In this document: positions 25,381-34,123 of the stretch, in pieces
How the letters are laid out: every line of letters starts with the position of its first letter
Numbering within the stretch: position 1 is the first letter of the stretch
From: Gammaproteobacteria bacterium
Lineage (GTDB): Bacteria > Pseudomonadota > Gammaproteobacteria > SZUA-140
Direction of reading: 5' to 3'
NCBI GenBank assembly: GCA_021648525.1
Contig: JAKISP010000006.1
Span: 1 to 64,000, forward strand
DNA length: 64,000 nt
Position numbers and translations under genes: made by a program
The notes under the pieces: generated by a model
The model's database searches: none
What the model was told of the DNA's origin: nothing
What the model saw: the letters and a program-made list of their open reading frames with translations, nothing else

Positions 25381-25667
25381 AAAAACTGTTTCAACTATTG
25401 TTATGCTTGGTGCTGTCTGTGGGTGGTGCCCCGTTGGTGCTGGCGGCGGAGCCTGATGACGAGCCTGAGATTACAATTACGCGCAGCAAGACTGAAATTA
25501 TAGAAGAGTACCGCGCCAACGGCAGGCTTTATATGATCAAAATCATACCGAAAAAGGGTTTTGCTTATTTTCTGGTGGATACGGATGGCGATGGTAGCCT
25601 GGATAGTCGCCAGAATGAGTTAGATGAAGGGTTGTTGATTCCTCGTTGGACGCTTTTTAGCTGGTGA
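25377..25667 (+). CDS. DUF2782 family exported protein
   Basis: The 96-residue protein has a signal peptide (cleavage near VLAAE, residue 24) and the small DUF2782 domain: EITITRSKTEIIEEYRANGRLY, IIPKKGFAYFLVDTDGDG and a Trp-rich end, IPRWTLFSW. In Pseudomonas and relatives a DUF2782 gene lies beside polA as well, supporting the call. Function is unknown. Its ATG overlaps the stop of the LOG remnant. Confidence 0.85.
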   Translation: MKKLFQLLLCLVLSVGGAPLVLAAEPDDEPEITITRSKTEIIEEYRANGRLYMIKIIPKKGFAYFLVDTDGDGSLDSRQNELDEGLLIPRWTLFSW

Positions 25668-26155
25668 ATAAGGATGTAATGTTTCACCATGAATGTTCCA
25701 TGATTCATGGTTTATCATAAGAGAACCATCTAACTACTTGTCATAATTGAGGATTGAGGGTTTTCCACAGAAACTGTGGATAACTCTGTGGAAAGTTTGG
25801 GGTAAAAGGCCTGAAATCGTTACAACTCAAGGCCTCGTGTTAGATTGTGTAGTTTTTGACCGATATTGATATTTCATATAAAACAATTGGTTAGGTGTTT
25901 TTTATAGTTTTCCCATGTTGAGCTTGGTGTATTAACGCGTCAGATGAAGCAAACTGTGTATAAGAATTTGTGTTTTAGGAAAAAGCAAGCCAGAAAGCCG
26001 CTTTATTTACCTGAAATATAGATGTCTTTAAAGTGATTACGACACAATGACTTTGCGTGGCATGCGGCGGTTAAAGATGTGAGGGGCTTGGTTAAATCTA
26101 CAGGGTTAAGGTGTTTAGGGGCATGGGTAATGGGTTTGTTCATTAAGAGATTGCG
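25668..26155. other. 488-base non-coding region with DnaA-box-like cluster
   Basis: An ACCATGAAT/ATTCATGGT hairpin (25686-25711) may terminate the DUF2782 transcript. At 25761-25795 lie three DnaA-box-like 9-mers: TTTTCCACA (25761), the perfect box TGTGGATAA (complement TTATCCACA, 25775) and TGTGGAAAG (25787), the last two 12 bases apart. An AT-rich segment follows (about 25850-25920). No gene is convincing; the minus-strand frame 26003-26221 is not credited. The gspC promoter should lie near the right end. Confidence 0.6.
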
Positions 26156-27034
26156 ATGAAATTGTCTGTTGACTGGAAAGGGTTGCCAGGTGTGGTTGCG
26201 AAGGGCGCTAATACGGCGCAATGGGTGACGGCTGTCAATGTGACGTTAGTGGTATTGCTGGCCTATCACACCGCGGTGTTGAGTTGGCGTTTGGTGCCGA
26301 CGGCAGAGAGAGAGGTGCTACCTGCTGTGCAGGTGGCAAGCTCACAGCAGGCCGTCGTTTCGAGTGGTGGCTGGAATATTGCGCGCTGGAGCCTGCTTGG
26401 TAAAGAGAGTCGGAATACCCCCATGCTGGTGGCGCAGAAGGATATCCCTAAAACAACACTTAAACTGACACTTCGTGGTGTTTTTGTTGCAGATGGTGGC
26501 GGTGGTGCAATCATTGCTGAAGCAAATGGTAAGGAGCGTTACTATGCAGTGAACTCCCGAATTTCAGGTGGAGTCGTTCTTTCCGAGGTGCACCCAACCC
26601 GGGTTGTATTGAAGCGTAATAATTCGTTGGAAATACTGGAGCTGCCTAAATCGAGCATAAAGACGGCAAGCTCATCGACCAGAGCGGGTAATAGATCTTC
26701 TCGAACAGGCGCCCGTGCTGCACCGATGAGTCTTAAGCAATATCGTAAAGACTTGCTGAAAGAACCTCAGCGCTTGACGGATGCAATCAAGATGACCCCA
26801 AAAAGTGAAAGGGGTAAATTTATTGGCTATCAGGTTAAACCAGGGCGTGACCGTGCGCTGTTTGATCGCGTTGGCCTGATGTCCGGTGATATTGTGACGG
26901 CAGTGAATGGTATTCAGCTTGATACCCCGGCAAAGGGACTTAATGTTCTGCGTAGCCTGCAAACAGCGAATAGCGTCACACTTGATATAAAAAGAAATGG
27001 GCGCGCTCAGTCATTTGACGTTAGTATTGATTAA
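26156..27034 (+). CDS. gspC: Type II secretion system protein GspC
   Basis: The 292-residue inner-membrane protein links the secretin to the inner-membrane platform. A membrane helix lies at about 22-45, the periplasmic HR domain at about 85-165 (LKLTLRGVFVADGGGGAIIAEANG) and a C-terminal PDZ domain at about 220-290 (FIGYQVKPGRD, VGLMSGDIVTAVNGIQL). HR binds the GspD N0 domain. It is the first gene of the gsp operon and is preceded by AAGAG. Confidence 0.93.
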   Translation: MKLSVDWKGLPGVVAKGANTAQWVTAVNVTLVVLLAYHTAVLSWRLVPTAEREVLPAVQVASSQQAVVSSGGWNIARWSLLGKESRNTPMLVAQKDIPKTTLKLTLRGVFVADGGGGAIIAEANGKERYYAVNSRISGGVVLSEVHPTRVVLKRNNSLEILELPKSSIKTASSSTRAGNRSSRTGARAAPMSLKQYRKDLLKEPQRLTDAIKMTPKSERGKFIGYQVKPGRDRALFDRVGLMSGDIVTAVNGIQLDTPAKGLNVLRSLQTANSVTLDIKRNGRAQSFDVSID

Positions 27035-27166
27035 TTAAGTTGCGCTGAATCAAATGGATAGACGTCAATTTTTAACATATAATGCCGTTAGTCTGTGTAT
27101 AGCATTGTATTGAAACCATAAAGAGCAATAATACTCTAAACGATTTTAGAGATAGCGAGAAGAAGT

Positions 27167-29230
27167 TTGCAGTTGATAAAGTATTTTCACAGGGGATACC
27201 GTTATACATGGAATGGGGCGCTTTGCACTGCATTGTTGATTGCATTCGCCTGTTTTTCAACCATTTCTGTGGCGAAAAATATTACCCTTAATCTTAAGGA
27301 TGCAGATATCAGTGCGGTGATCAGCACGGTATCTGAGGCGACCGGCAAAAATTTTATTGTTGATCCTCGGGTAAAGGGCAAAGTGACGATTATTTCCTCT
27401 CACCCAATGGCAAGCGAAGAGCTTTATAGCGTTTTTTTGTCGATCCTGGAAGTTCATGGTTTTTCAGCGGTACCGAGTGGCAATGTGATTAAAATTTTGC
27501 CTGACGCGAGCGCGAAACAAAAAGCGATGCCGCTAGCGGATGATGATTCGCCAGGTGCTGGTGATCAGATCGTCACGCGCGTGATTACCTTGCGGAATGT
27601 CTCCGCCTCTCAGTTGGTGCCCATTCTGCGCCCACTGGTGCCACAGCAAGGACATCTTGCTGCCTACGTGCCAGCAAATATCCTGATCATCTCTGATCGA
27701 GCCGCTAATATTGCGCGCTTGATGAATATCATTGGGCGTATTGATACCCCAAGCAATGATGAAATCGAGATTATCCAGCTAGAACATGCCTCGGCTGCTG
27801 AAGTGGTGCGTATTATGACGTCGCTGGAGCAGAAAGGAAAAGGAAAGGGAAAGGGAATTGGGGCCTCTACGGGTGGCGCGCCTATTTTGATTGCCGATGA
27901 GCGCACCAATAGTATTTTGGTGGGCGGTGGTAAATCTGGACGCTTACGGATTAAAGCCATTATTTCGCATCTCGACACACCACTGGAGAGCGGAGGCAAT
28001 ACGCGTGTGATCTATCTCAAGTACGCGAAGGCTGAGGATATGGTCAAGGTATTGACGGGCGTTAGTAAAAGTGTTGAAAAACAGGGCAAAGGCAAGGGTA
28101 AGGGCAAGGGCGCGGCCAGCAGAGTATCAGTTGATATCCAGGCCGACGAAGCGACTAATGCGCTAGTGATCACCGCGCCGCCAGACCACTTTCGCTCACT
28201 GGAATCAGTCATCAGGCAGCTTGATATACGCCGCGCACAGGTATTGATTGAAACGGTCATTGCCGAAGTTTCCGAAGACCTGAGTGCGGAGCTAGGGGTT
28301 CAGTGGATATTTGATGGTACCCCTGGCCGCGAAGGGCCTGTTGGGATGGTTAATTTTGGCTCGGGTTCTGGTGGCAGTATCGCGGAGATTGGTGCGGCAG
28401 CTGCGGCTGGCATTGCACCAGCGGCGGGCAATGGTGTGCTGGTGGGGTTGGGCAGGTTTAACTCGAATACACTCAACTTTGCCGCGGTATTAAGGACGCT
28501 AAAGGGGGACGCCACGACGAACATTCTATCGACCCCAACCCTGGTAACGATGGATAATGAAGAAGCCGAAATTGTGGTTGGGCAGACCGTCCCGTTTATT
28601 ACCGGTGCATTTACACCCCCTGGCGGCTCTGCTACGCCATCCAATCCTTTCCAGACGATTAAACGAGAAAACGTCGGCATTACCCTTAAAGTAAAACCGC
28701 AGATTAACGAAGGTAATGCAGTGCAGCTAGAGATTGAACAGACGATTGACAGTATCAGTTCAAGTGCGGTGGGTGCGGTGGATCTGATTACCAATACCCG
28801 TTTAATTAAAACCAATGTGATTGTTAACGATGGGCAGATGATTGTGCTTGGCGGGCTGATTAATGATGAGGTGCGTGAGTCGGTACAAAAAGTGCCGTTA
28901 CTGGGTGATATCCCACTGCTGGGTTGGCTTTTCAGCCACAAGAGCTCCAGCAAGGTTAAACAGAACCTGATGATTTTTTTGCATCCGACAATCATTCGAG
29001 ACGCGGCAATGACTTCGCGTCTAACAAACAGTAAATACAACTATCAGCGGGCACAGCAGATGGAAGTACGAGAAAGGGGTTTGTTAATGCTGCCAAAAGA
29101 GGCCTCGCCAGTGATGCCAACGATGCGTGAAGCGCTGGCATTGCCGCCCGAGTTTGATATGCAAACGATGTCGGGTGATGGCAACACCGAGCCAGCGCTG
29201 CCGGGTAGTGGCAGTGTCGCCGTTGAGTAA
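27167..29230 (+). CDS. gspD: Type II secretion system secretin GspD
   Basis: The 687-residue outer-membrane channel has a signal peptide (cleaved near VAKN), N0-N3 domains (LNLKDADISAVISTVSEATG; repeated VIxLRN/IYLKYA units), and the secretin core with VPFITGAF and VPLLGDIPLLGWLF. Two loops carry unusual lysine-glycine repeats (EQKGKGKGKG at about 222 and KQGKGKGKGKG at about 306). The start used is TTG 27167; no better ATG lies upstream of the signal peptide. It is the second gene of the operon. Confidence 0.95.
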   Translation: MQLIKYFHRGYRYTWNGALCTALLIAFACFSTISVAKNITLNLKDADISAVISTVSEATGKNFIVDPRVKGKVTIISSHPMASEELYSVFLSILEVHGFSAVPSGNVIKILPDASAKQKAMPLADDDSPGAGDQIVTRVITLRNVSASQLVPILRPLVPQQGHLAAYVPANILIISDRAANIARLMNIIGRIDTPSNDEIEIIQLEHASAAEVVRIMTSLEQKGKGKGKGIGASTGGAPILIADERTNSILVGGGKSGRLRIKAIISHLDTPLESGGNTRVIYLKYAKAEDMVKVLTGVSKSVEKQGKGKGKGKGAASRVSVDIQADEATNALVITAPPDHFRSLESVIRQLDIRRAQVLIETVIAEVSEDLSAELGVQWIFDGTPGREGPVGMVNFGSGSGGSIAEIGAAAAAGIAPAAGNGVLVGLGRFNSNTLNFAAVLRTLKGDATTNILSTPTLVTMDNEEAEIVVGQTVPFITGAFTPPGGSATPSNPFQTIKRENVGITLKVKPQINEGNAVQLEIEQTIDSISSSAVGAVDLITNTRLIKTNVIVNDGQMIVLGGLINDEVRESVQKVPLLGDIPLLGWLFSHKSSSKVKQNLMIFLHPTIIRDAAMTSRLTNSKYNYQRAQQMEVRERGLLMLPKEASPVMPTMREALALPPEFDMQTMSGDGNTEPALPGSGSVAVE
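27831..27857 (+). repeat. Purine-rich Lys-Gly coding repeat in gspD (first)
   Basis: An AAAGGA/AAGGGA-type repeat encodes a KGKGKG run in an N-domain loop of the secretin. A matching run occurs at 28082-28111. Such simple repeats can change length by slippage in steps of six bases without breaking the frame. Confidence 0.75.
28082..28111 (+). repeat. Purine-rich Lys-Gly coding repeat in gspD (second)
   Basis: GGCAAA/GGCAAG/GGTAAG repeats encode a second KGKGKGKG run, located at the equivalent loop of the next N-domain. Codons differ from the first run, so it is not a simple recent copy. Confidence 0.75.
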
Positions 29231-30803
29231 TCTTAATGAGTCGGTGGCTGAGGTAACCTCATTAGACGTCACCTCTCCATCTCCGGACAAAGCAGCGGAA
29301 GCAGCTATTGATAACAATTCCGAAACAGTCGTTGCACAACGCCCGCCATTCAACTTTGCAAAACGCCATGGTGTGCTGGTGAGTGAAATTGGTCGTGACC
29401 ATTCTCTGTTGTCGTGTCGCGAAAATGTCACCGCACAGGCGCTGGCGGAGACGCGTCGTTTTCTCAGGATGCCACTCAAGATTGAAGCACTGATTGATGC
29501 GGAAGATTTCGACACCCTGATTCAAAAATCCTATGCCAGTGATGGTTCTAATTCGATGCAGTCGATGGGTGACCTGGGTGATGAACTGGATCTCTCCAGT
29601 ATTGCGCAGGCGATGCCAGAACCAGAAGATCTGCTGGAGACGCAAGACGACGCGCCGATCATCCGGCTGATTAATGCGCTGCTGACAGAGGCCATTAAAG
29701 AGAATGCCTCTGATATTCATATCGAACCCTATGAAAGCCGCATGGTGGTGCGTTTTCGTGTTGATGGCGTATTGCGCGAAGTACTTGAGCCTGCGCGCGT
29801 GATTGCACCGCTATTGGTATCACGTGTCAAGGTGATGGCCAAACTCGATATTGCCGAAAAACGGCTGCCACAGGATGGCCGTATCTCATTACGTATCGCT
29901 GGGCGCTCGGTTGATGTGCGTGTTTCGACACTGCCCTCTGGCCACGGTGAGCGGGTGGTGTTACGTCTGCTCGATAAGCAGGCGGGCAGTCTCGATCTCG
30001 ATCATCTCGGCATGGAGCCGGGTGAACGGGAGATTATGGATGGCATCATCCACAAGCCACACGGCATTATTTTGGTAACGGGTCCGACCGGTTCCGGTAA
30101 GACGACGACACTCTATGCGGTGTTGTCGCGGCTCAACAATAAAGACCGCAATATTATGACGGTTGAAGACCCGATTGAATATTACCTCGATGGTGTTAGT
30201 CAGACACAGGTGCAGACGAAGGTCGATATGACGTTTTCGCGTGGGCTGCGGGCGATCCTGCGACAGGACCCGGATGTGGTGATGGTGGGCGAGATTCGGG
30301 ATCTGGAGACCGCTGAAATTGCGGTACAGGCAAGTCTAACGGGCCATTTGGTGTTGTCGACACTGCATACTAATACCGCAATTGGTTCGGTTACGCGGCT
30401 GCGAGACATGGGTGTCGAACCCTTTCTGCTCTCCTCAAGCCTGATTGGGGTACTGGCACAGCGACTGGTGCGCAAGCTCTGTCCTGACTGCAAGCGTCCC
30501 TATTTAGCCGGCAAAAAAGATTGCGAAAGGCTAGGTGTTTCCGATCAGTCCCCGCCCACACTTTACAGCCCGGATGGCTGCAAAAAATGCAATTTCAATG
30601 GTTATAAAGGTCGTGTGGGGATCTTTGAGTTGATTGATGTTGATGAGACCACACGCACTATGATTCATGATGGCTCGGCTGAACATCAGCTCGAACAACA
30701 TGCCCGCACCCGAACGCATAGTATTTTTCAGGATGGCGCGCGTCGTGTGCTCGCTGGTGAAACCTCGTTTGAAGAGGTGCTGCGCGTTACTTATGAAGAG
30801 TAG
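29214..30803 (+). CDS. gspE: Type II secretion system ATPase GspE
   Basis: The cytoplasmic hexameric ATPase drives pseudopilus assembly. An N1E-like domain (FNFAKRHGVLVSEIG) is followed by the catalytic core with Walker A (GPTGSGKTTTLYAV), Asp box, Walker B (DPDVVMVGEIRD), His box (LSTLHTNTAIGS) and a four-cysteine zinc site (CPDCKRPY and CKKCNFNGYKGR). The frame is open from 29127 inside gspD; GTG 29214, overlapping the gspD end by 17 bases, gives a normal 529 residues, but TTG 29223 or GTG 29208 are equally possible. Confidence 0.94.
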   Translation: MSPLSNLNESVAEVTSLDVTSPSPDKAAEAAIDNNSETVVAQRPPFNFAKRHGVLVSEIGRDHSLLSCRENVTAQALAETRRFLRMPLKIEALIDAEDFDTLIQKSYASDGSNSMQSMGDLGDELDLSSIAQAMPEPEDLLETQDDAPIIRLINALLTEAIKENASDIHIEPYESRMVVRFRVDGVLREVLEPARVIAPLLVSRVKVMAKLDIAEKRLPQDGRISLRIAGRSVDVRVSTLPSGHGERVVLRLLDKQAGSLDLDHLGMEPGEREIMDGIIHKPHGIILVTGPTGSGKTTTLYAVLSRLNNKDRNIMTVEDPIEYYLDGVSQTQVQTKVDMTFSRGLRAILRQDPDVVMVGEIRDLETAEIAVQASLTGHLVLSTLHTNTAIGSVTRLRDMGVEPFLLSSSLIGVLAQRLVRKLCPDCKRPYLAGKKDCERLGVSDQSPPTLYSPDGCKKCNFNGYKGRVGIFELIDVDETTRTMIHDGSAEHQLEQHARTRTHSIFQDGARRVLAGETSFEEVLRVTYEE

Positions 30804-30816
30804 GTGCGAATAGCTC

Positions 30817-32034
30817 GTGGGTGCTTTTGAATACAAAGCGCTGGATAGTGGCGGCCGTGAACGCAAAGGGGTGCTCGAAGGCGATACCGCGCGTCAGGTG
30901 CGTCAGCAACTGCGTGATCAGGGGATGGCGCCACTTGATGTGGTCGAAGTGGCACAGCGAGAAAAGCGTTCGGCAGGAAGCTCGGCTTCATTCCAGCGTG
31001 GTATCAACGCCACTGACCTTGCGCTAATTACCCGCCAGCTATCGACACTCGTTCAGTCAGGTCTACCGATCGAAGAGGCACTGCGCGCAGTCTCGCAACA
31101 GTGCGAAAAGCCACGTCTCAAAAGTATGTTGGTTGGAGTGCGTTCTAGGGTGATGGAAGGTCATACGCTGGCGACCGCACTGGGTGATTTCCCGCATGTC
31201 TTTACCGATCTTTACCGCGCCACGGTAGCTGCGGGTGAGCAGTCTGGCCATCTTGACGTGGTGCTAGACCGGCTTGCCGACTACACAGAGACGCGTCAGC
31301 AAATGCGCCAGGAGATAATGCAGGCATTGATTTATCCAGTGGTGCTGGTTGTGGTGTCGATTCTCGTGGTGAGTTTGTTGCTTGCGTTTGTCGTACCAGA
31401 AGTCGTTAAGGTGTTTGATGATATGGGGCAGGAACTGCCAACGTTGACGGTGGTCATGATTGCTGCCAGTGATTTTATTCGTGAATCTGGCCTGTTGTTA
31501 TTGGCTGTGATCGTGGTGCTGTTTGTTATTATGAAGGCAGTTTTGCGCAAGCCGGGGCCAAAGCGCTGGTCTCATCATTTACAACTGAAAATACCGCTGA
31601 TCTCTAAATTGGTTCGCGGTGCCAATGCGGCACGTTTTGCACGCACGCTGAGTATTTTGAGTCAGAGTGGTGTGCCGGTGCTGGAGGCGTTACGCATTGC
31701 GGAGCAGGTCGTTTCCAATATTCCGATGCGTAGCGCGGTGGAGATGGCGGCAAAACATGTGAGTGAAGGTGCTAGTATGCACAAGGCACTAGAAAAGAGT
31801 GGTTATTTTCCGCCGATGACCATACATCTCATTGCAAGTGGCGAAAGCAGCGGTAAACTTGATGAGATGCTGGCGCGAGCGGCCGATAGTCAGGAGCTGG
31901 AACTCAATGCTGTCATGAAGATAGTGATGGGCGTGTTTGGCCCGATAATCATTCTGGTGATGGGCGGTGCTGTCATGTTGATCATTCTCGCAATCCTGCT
32001 GCCAATCTTTAACATGAATGAGTTAATGATTTAA
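30817..32034 (+). CDS. gspF: Type II secretion system inner-membrane protein GspF
   Basis: The 405-residue polytopic platform protein starts at GTG 30817 with MGAFEYKALD. Two GspF repeats (about 75-195 and 275-395) carry the family features FTRQLSTLVQSGLPI-like (here LITRQLSTLVQSGLPIEE) and FARTLSILSQSGVPVLEAL, with membrane helices near 170-195, 220-240 and 375-400. It contacts GspE and GspL. It starts 14 bases after gspE. Confidence 0.95.
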   Translation: MGAFEYKALDSGGRERKGVLEGDTARQVRQQLRDQGMAPLDVVEVAQREKRSAGSSASFQRGINATDLALITRQLSTLVQSGLPIEEALRAVSQQCEKPRLKSMLVGVRSRVMEGHTLATALGDFPHVFTDLYRATVAAGEQSGHLDVVLDRLADYTETRQQMRQEIMQALIYPVVLVVVSILVVSLLLAFVVPEVVKVFDDMGQELPTLTVVMIAASDFIRESGLLLLAVIVVLFVIMKAVLRKPGPKRWSHHLQLKIPLISKLVRGANAARFARTLSILSQSGVPVLEALRIAEQVVSNIPMRSAVEMAAKHVSEGASMHKALEKSGYFPPMTIHLIASGESSGKLDEMLARAADSQELELNAVMKIVMGVFGPIIILVMGGAVMLIILAILLPIFNMNELMI

Positions 32035-32084
32035 TGGCGCGGTGACTTCGAACCCAATAAGTAAAGAGAGACAGGAATATATAG

Positions 32085-32498
32085 ATGAAAATATCAACAT
32101 ACAACAGACGCAGGGCAAACCGTGGTTTTACCCTGATTGAAGTACTGGTGGTGATTGTTATCCTCGGTATTCTCGCATCGTTTGTGGTGCCTAACATAAT
32201 GGATAAGCCGGGGCAGGCGAAGATCACTAAGGCCAAGTCTGACGTGCGTGCGATTGAAAGTGCATTGAATATGTACAAGCTTGCAAACCATGATTATCCT
32301 GGTACCGATGAAGGGTTGGAGGCGCTGGTTGGTAATGAGTTACCACGTCTGCCGACAGATCCTTGGGATAACGCTTATTTCTACCTTAACCCAGGACAAA
32401 ATGGCGTGATTGATATCTATTCACTGGGGCGTGATGGTGCGCAGGGTGGTGAAGGTGAGGATGCTGATATTGGTAACTGGAATCTCAGCGGCGATTAA
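32085..32498 (+). CDS. gspG: Major pseudopilin GspG
   Basis: The 137-residue prepilin has the cleavage site RG|FTLIEVLVVIVILGIL, with Glu at mature position 5. The C-terminal part has the Ca-site loop typical of GspG (LGRDGAQGGEGEDADIGNW). It polymerises into the pseudopilus after cleavage by a GspO/PilD peptidase that is not encoded in this window. A gap of 50 bases with AAAGAGAGACAGGA separates it from gspF. Confidence 0.97.
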   Translation: MKISTYNRRRANRGFTLIEVLVVIVILGILASFVVPNIMDKPGQAKITKAKSDVRAIESALNMYKLANHDYPGTDEGLEALVGNELPRLPTDPWDNAYFYLNPGQNGVIDIYSLGRDGAQGGEGEDADIGNWNLSGD

Positions 32499-32513
32499 GC
32501 CTTACGCCAACTC

Positions 32514-33071
32514 ATGAAGAAATTACCCGCATTCAGCTGCAGTCGCCGACGCACGGCGGGTTTTACCTTGATCGAGCTGATGGTGGTGGCGTTGATCATC
32601 GGCATCACCCTCACCTTTGTGGTGGTGGGGTTTGATCGTGATGTGGATGATGAGGTTCAAACCGAGGCGCAACGCCTCGCTGCGTTAGTCACATTGGCGG
32701 CGCAGGAGTCGGTGCTGCACTCCAGAGAGCATGCGCTGGAGTTTGGCTATGATAGCTATCAATTTCTTATATTAAATAATGGAGGCCAGTGGCAGCTGCC
32801 TGCGGAAGATGCCATGTTACGCAAGCGAAAATTGCCCGAGGGTATTTACCTGGAACTTTACCAGGAAGGGCATGAGTTTGCATTTGAAAAAGAAATTGAG
32901 GCTTCATCAGAGAGTGACGAGGAAGAGGCGCAAACGATTGGACCACGAGTCTATATGTTGTCGAGTGGTGAGATGACCCCTTTCGAAGCAGAACTACGCC
33001 ATGAAGATGGCGAGGTGCGCTTTGTGGTGAAGGCTGGCATTACCGGCAAGGTTAAGATTGAGCAGGAGTGA
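32514..33071 (+). CDS. gspH: Minor pseudopilin GspH
   Basis: The 185-residue prepilin has the site AG|FTLIELMVVALIIGI and the GspH-type beta-rich C-terminal part (VLHSREHALEFGYDSYQFL). An acidic insertion lies near 125-142 (SSESDEEEAQT). It overlaps gspI by 4 bases (ATGA), so the genes are translationally coupled. Confidence 0.92.
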   Translation: MKKLPAFSCSRRRTAGFTLIELMVVALIIGITLTFVVVGFDRDVDDEVQTEAQRLAALVTLAAQESVLHSREHALEFGYDSYQFLILNNGGQWQLPAEDAMLRKRKLPEGIYLELYQEGHEFAFEKEIEASSESDEEEAQTIGPRVYMLSSGEMTPFEAELRHEDGEVRFVVKAGITGKVKIEQE

Positions 33072-33466
33072 TGAAGACACACCGCTATCAATTGCGATTA
33101 AAACGCGCGCGTGGATTCACGCTATTAGAGGTGATGGTGGCGCTGACGGTGATTGCGATTGGCCTCGGTGCGGTGATTACCGAGGCGAGCCGCAACATTA
33201 GTAACGCCACATTGCTGGAAGCTAAGACGTTGGCTCACTGGGTTGCGACCAATAAGGTGGTTGAGATGCAGGTGGCCAATGCGTGGCCGAGTGCTGGTGA
33301 AGAGTCGGACGATGTCGAGATGGCCGGGCGCGACTGGTACTGGACCATGATCGTGATCGATACCCCGGATGAGCGCATCAAACGGATGGATGTGGAAGTG
33401 CGTACCGATTCGGGTAGTGAAAGGCCGGTCGTGAAGGTGATCGCTTATCTGGGTAGGCCAATATAA
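33068..33466 (+). CDS. gspI: Minor pseudopilin GspI
   Basis: The 132-residue prepilin has the site RG|FTLLEVMVALTVIAIG, followed by the GspI body (LAHWVATNKVVEMQV, WYWTMIVIDTPDERIKRMDVEV). GspI nucleates the pseudopilus tip with GspJ and GspK. It overlaps gspH by 4 bases and its stop overlaps the gspJ start by one base. Confidence 0.93.
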   Translation: MMKTHRYQLRLKRARGFTLLEVMVALTVIAIGLGAVITEASRNISNATLLEAKTLAHWVATNKVVEMQVANAWPSAGEESDDVEMAGRDWYWTMIVIDTPDERIKRMDVEVRTDSGSERPVVKVIAYLGRPI

Positions 33467-34080
33467 TGTGGCGGCGCAGCGCAGGCTTTACTCTGATAGA
33501 GCTATTGGTCGCAATGTCGATCTTTGCGATGGTGGCATTGATGGCCTATAGCGGACTGGATATTGTGATGAAGGCAGGCAAACAGGGCGATGCTCATGCC
33601 GTTAAGCTGGCCGCATTACAGACTGCATTTGCGATCCTTGAACGCGATATTGAGCAGGCGGTGAATCGTTCCATACGTAATAGTTTTGGTGATAATCAGC
33701 CAGCGATGGAGGGCGATGAAGAGGTGATAGAGTTTACCCGCACCGGGCGGCGTAATCCAGGTGGTTTTAGTCGTAGTAACCTACAGCGTATCGCCTATGG
33801 TATTGAGGACGAACAGTTGATGCGTGCAAGTTGGCAGGTGCTGGATCGAGCGCAGGATAGTGAATTTGTTTCTGGGCCGCTATTTGAAGAGGTTGAATCA
33901 ATAAAGTTTAGCTACCTTGATGATCAATTAGAGTGGCACAACAGATGGCCAGTGCAAAATCTAACACAGGCAGCAGCCCCGTCGCCGGGTCTACCCAGGG
34001 CAATTGAGTTGATTATTGAAAGTGAGCAGTGGGGCAAGATTCGGCGGGTCTTTCGTGTGGCGGGGGTTCCGCCACCATGA
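33466..34080 (+). CDS. gspJ: Minor pseudopilin GspJ
   Basis: The 204-residue prepilin has the site AG|FTLIELLVAMSIFAMVAL with Glu5, then the GspJ features LQTAFAILERDIEQAVNR, EFTRTGRRNPGGFSRSNLQR and IAYGIEDEQLMRASW. It belongs to the tip complex. GspK follows after 43 bases. Confidence 0.94.
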   Translation: MWRRSAGFTLIELLVAMSIFAMVALMAYSGLDIVMKAGKQGDAHAVKLAALQTAFAILERDIEQAVNRSIRNSFGDNQPAMEGDEEVIEFTRTGRRNPGGFSRSNLQRIAYGIEDEQLMRASWQVLDRAQDSEFVSGPLFEEVESIKFSYLDDQLEWHNRWPVQNLTQAAAPSPGLPRAIELIIESEQWGKIRRVFRVAGVPPP

Positions 34081-34123
34081 TGCCTGTACTGCAAAGCTTT
34101 AGCTGTGTTGAGATCTATTCGTA

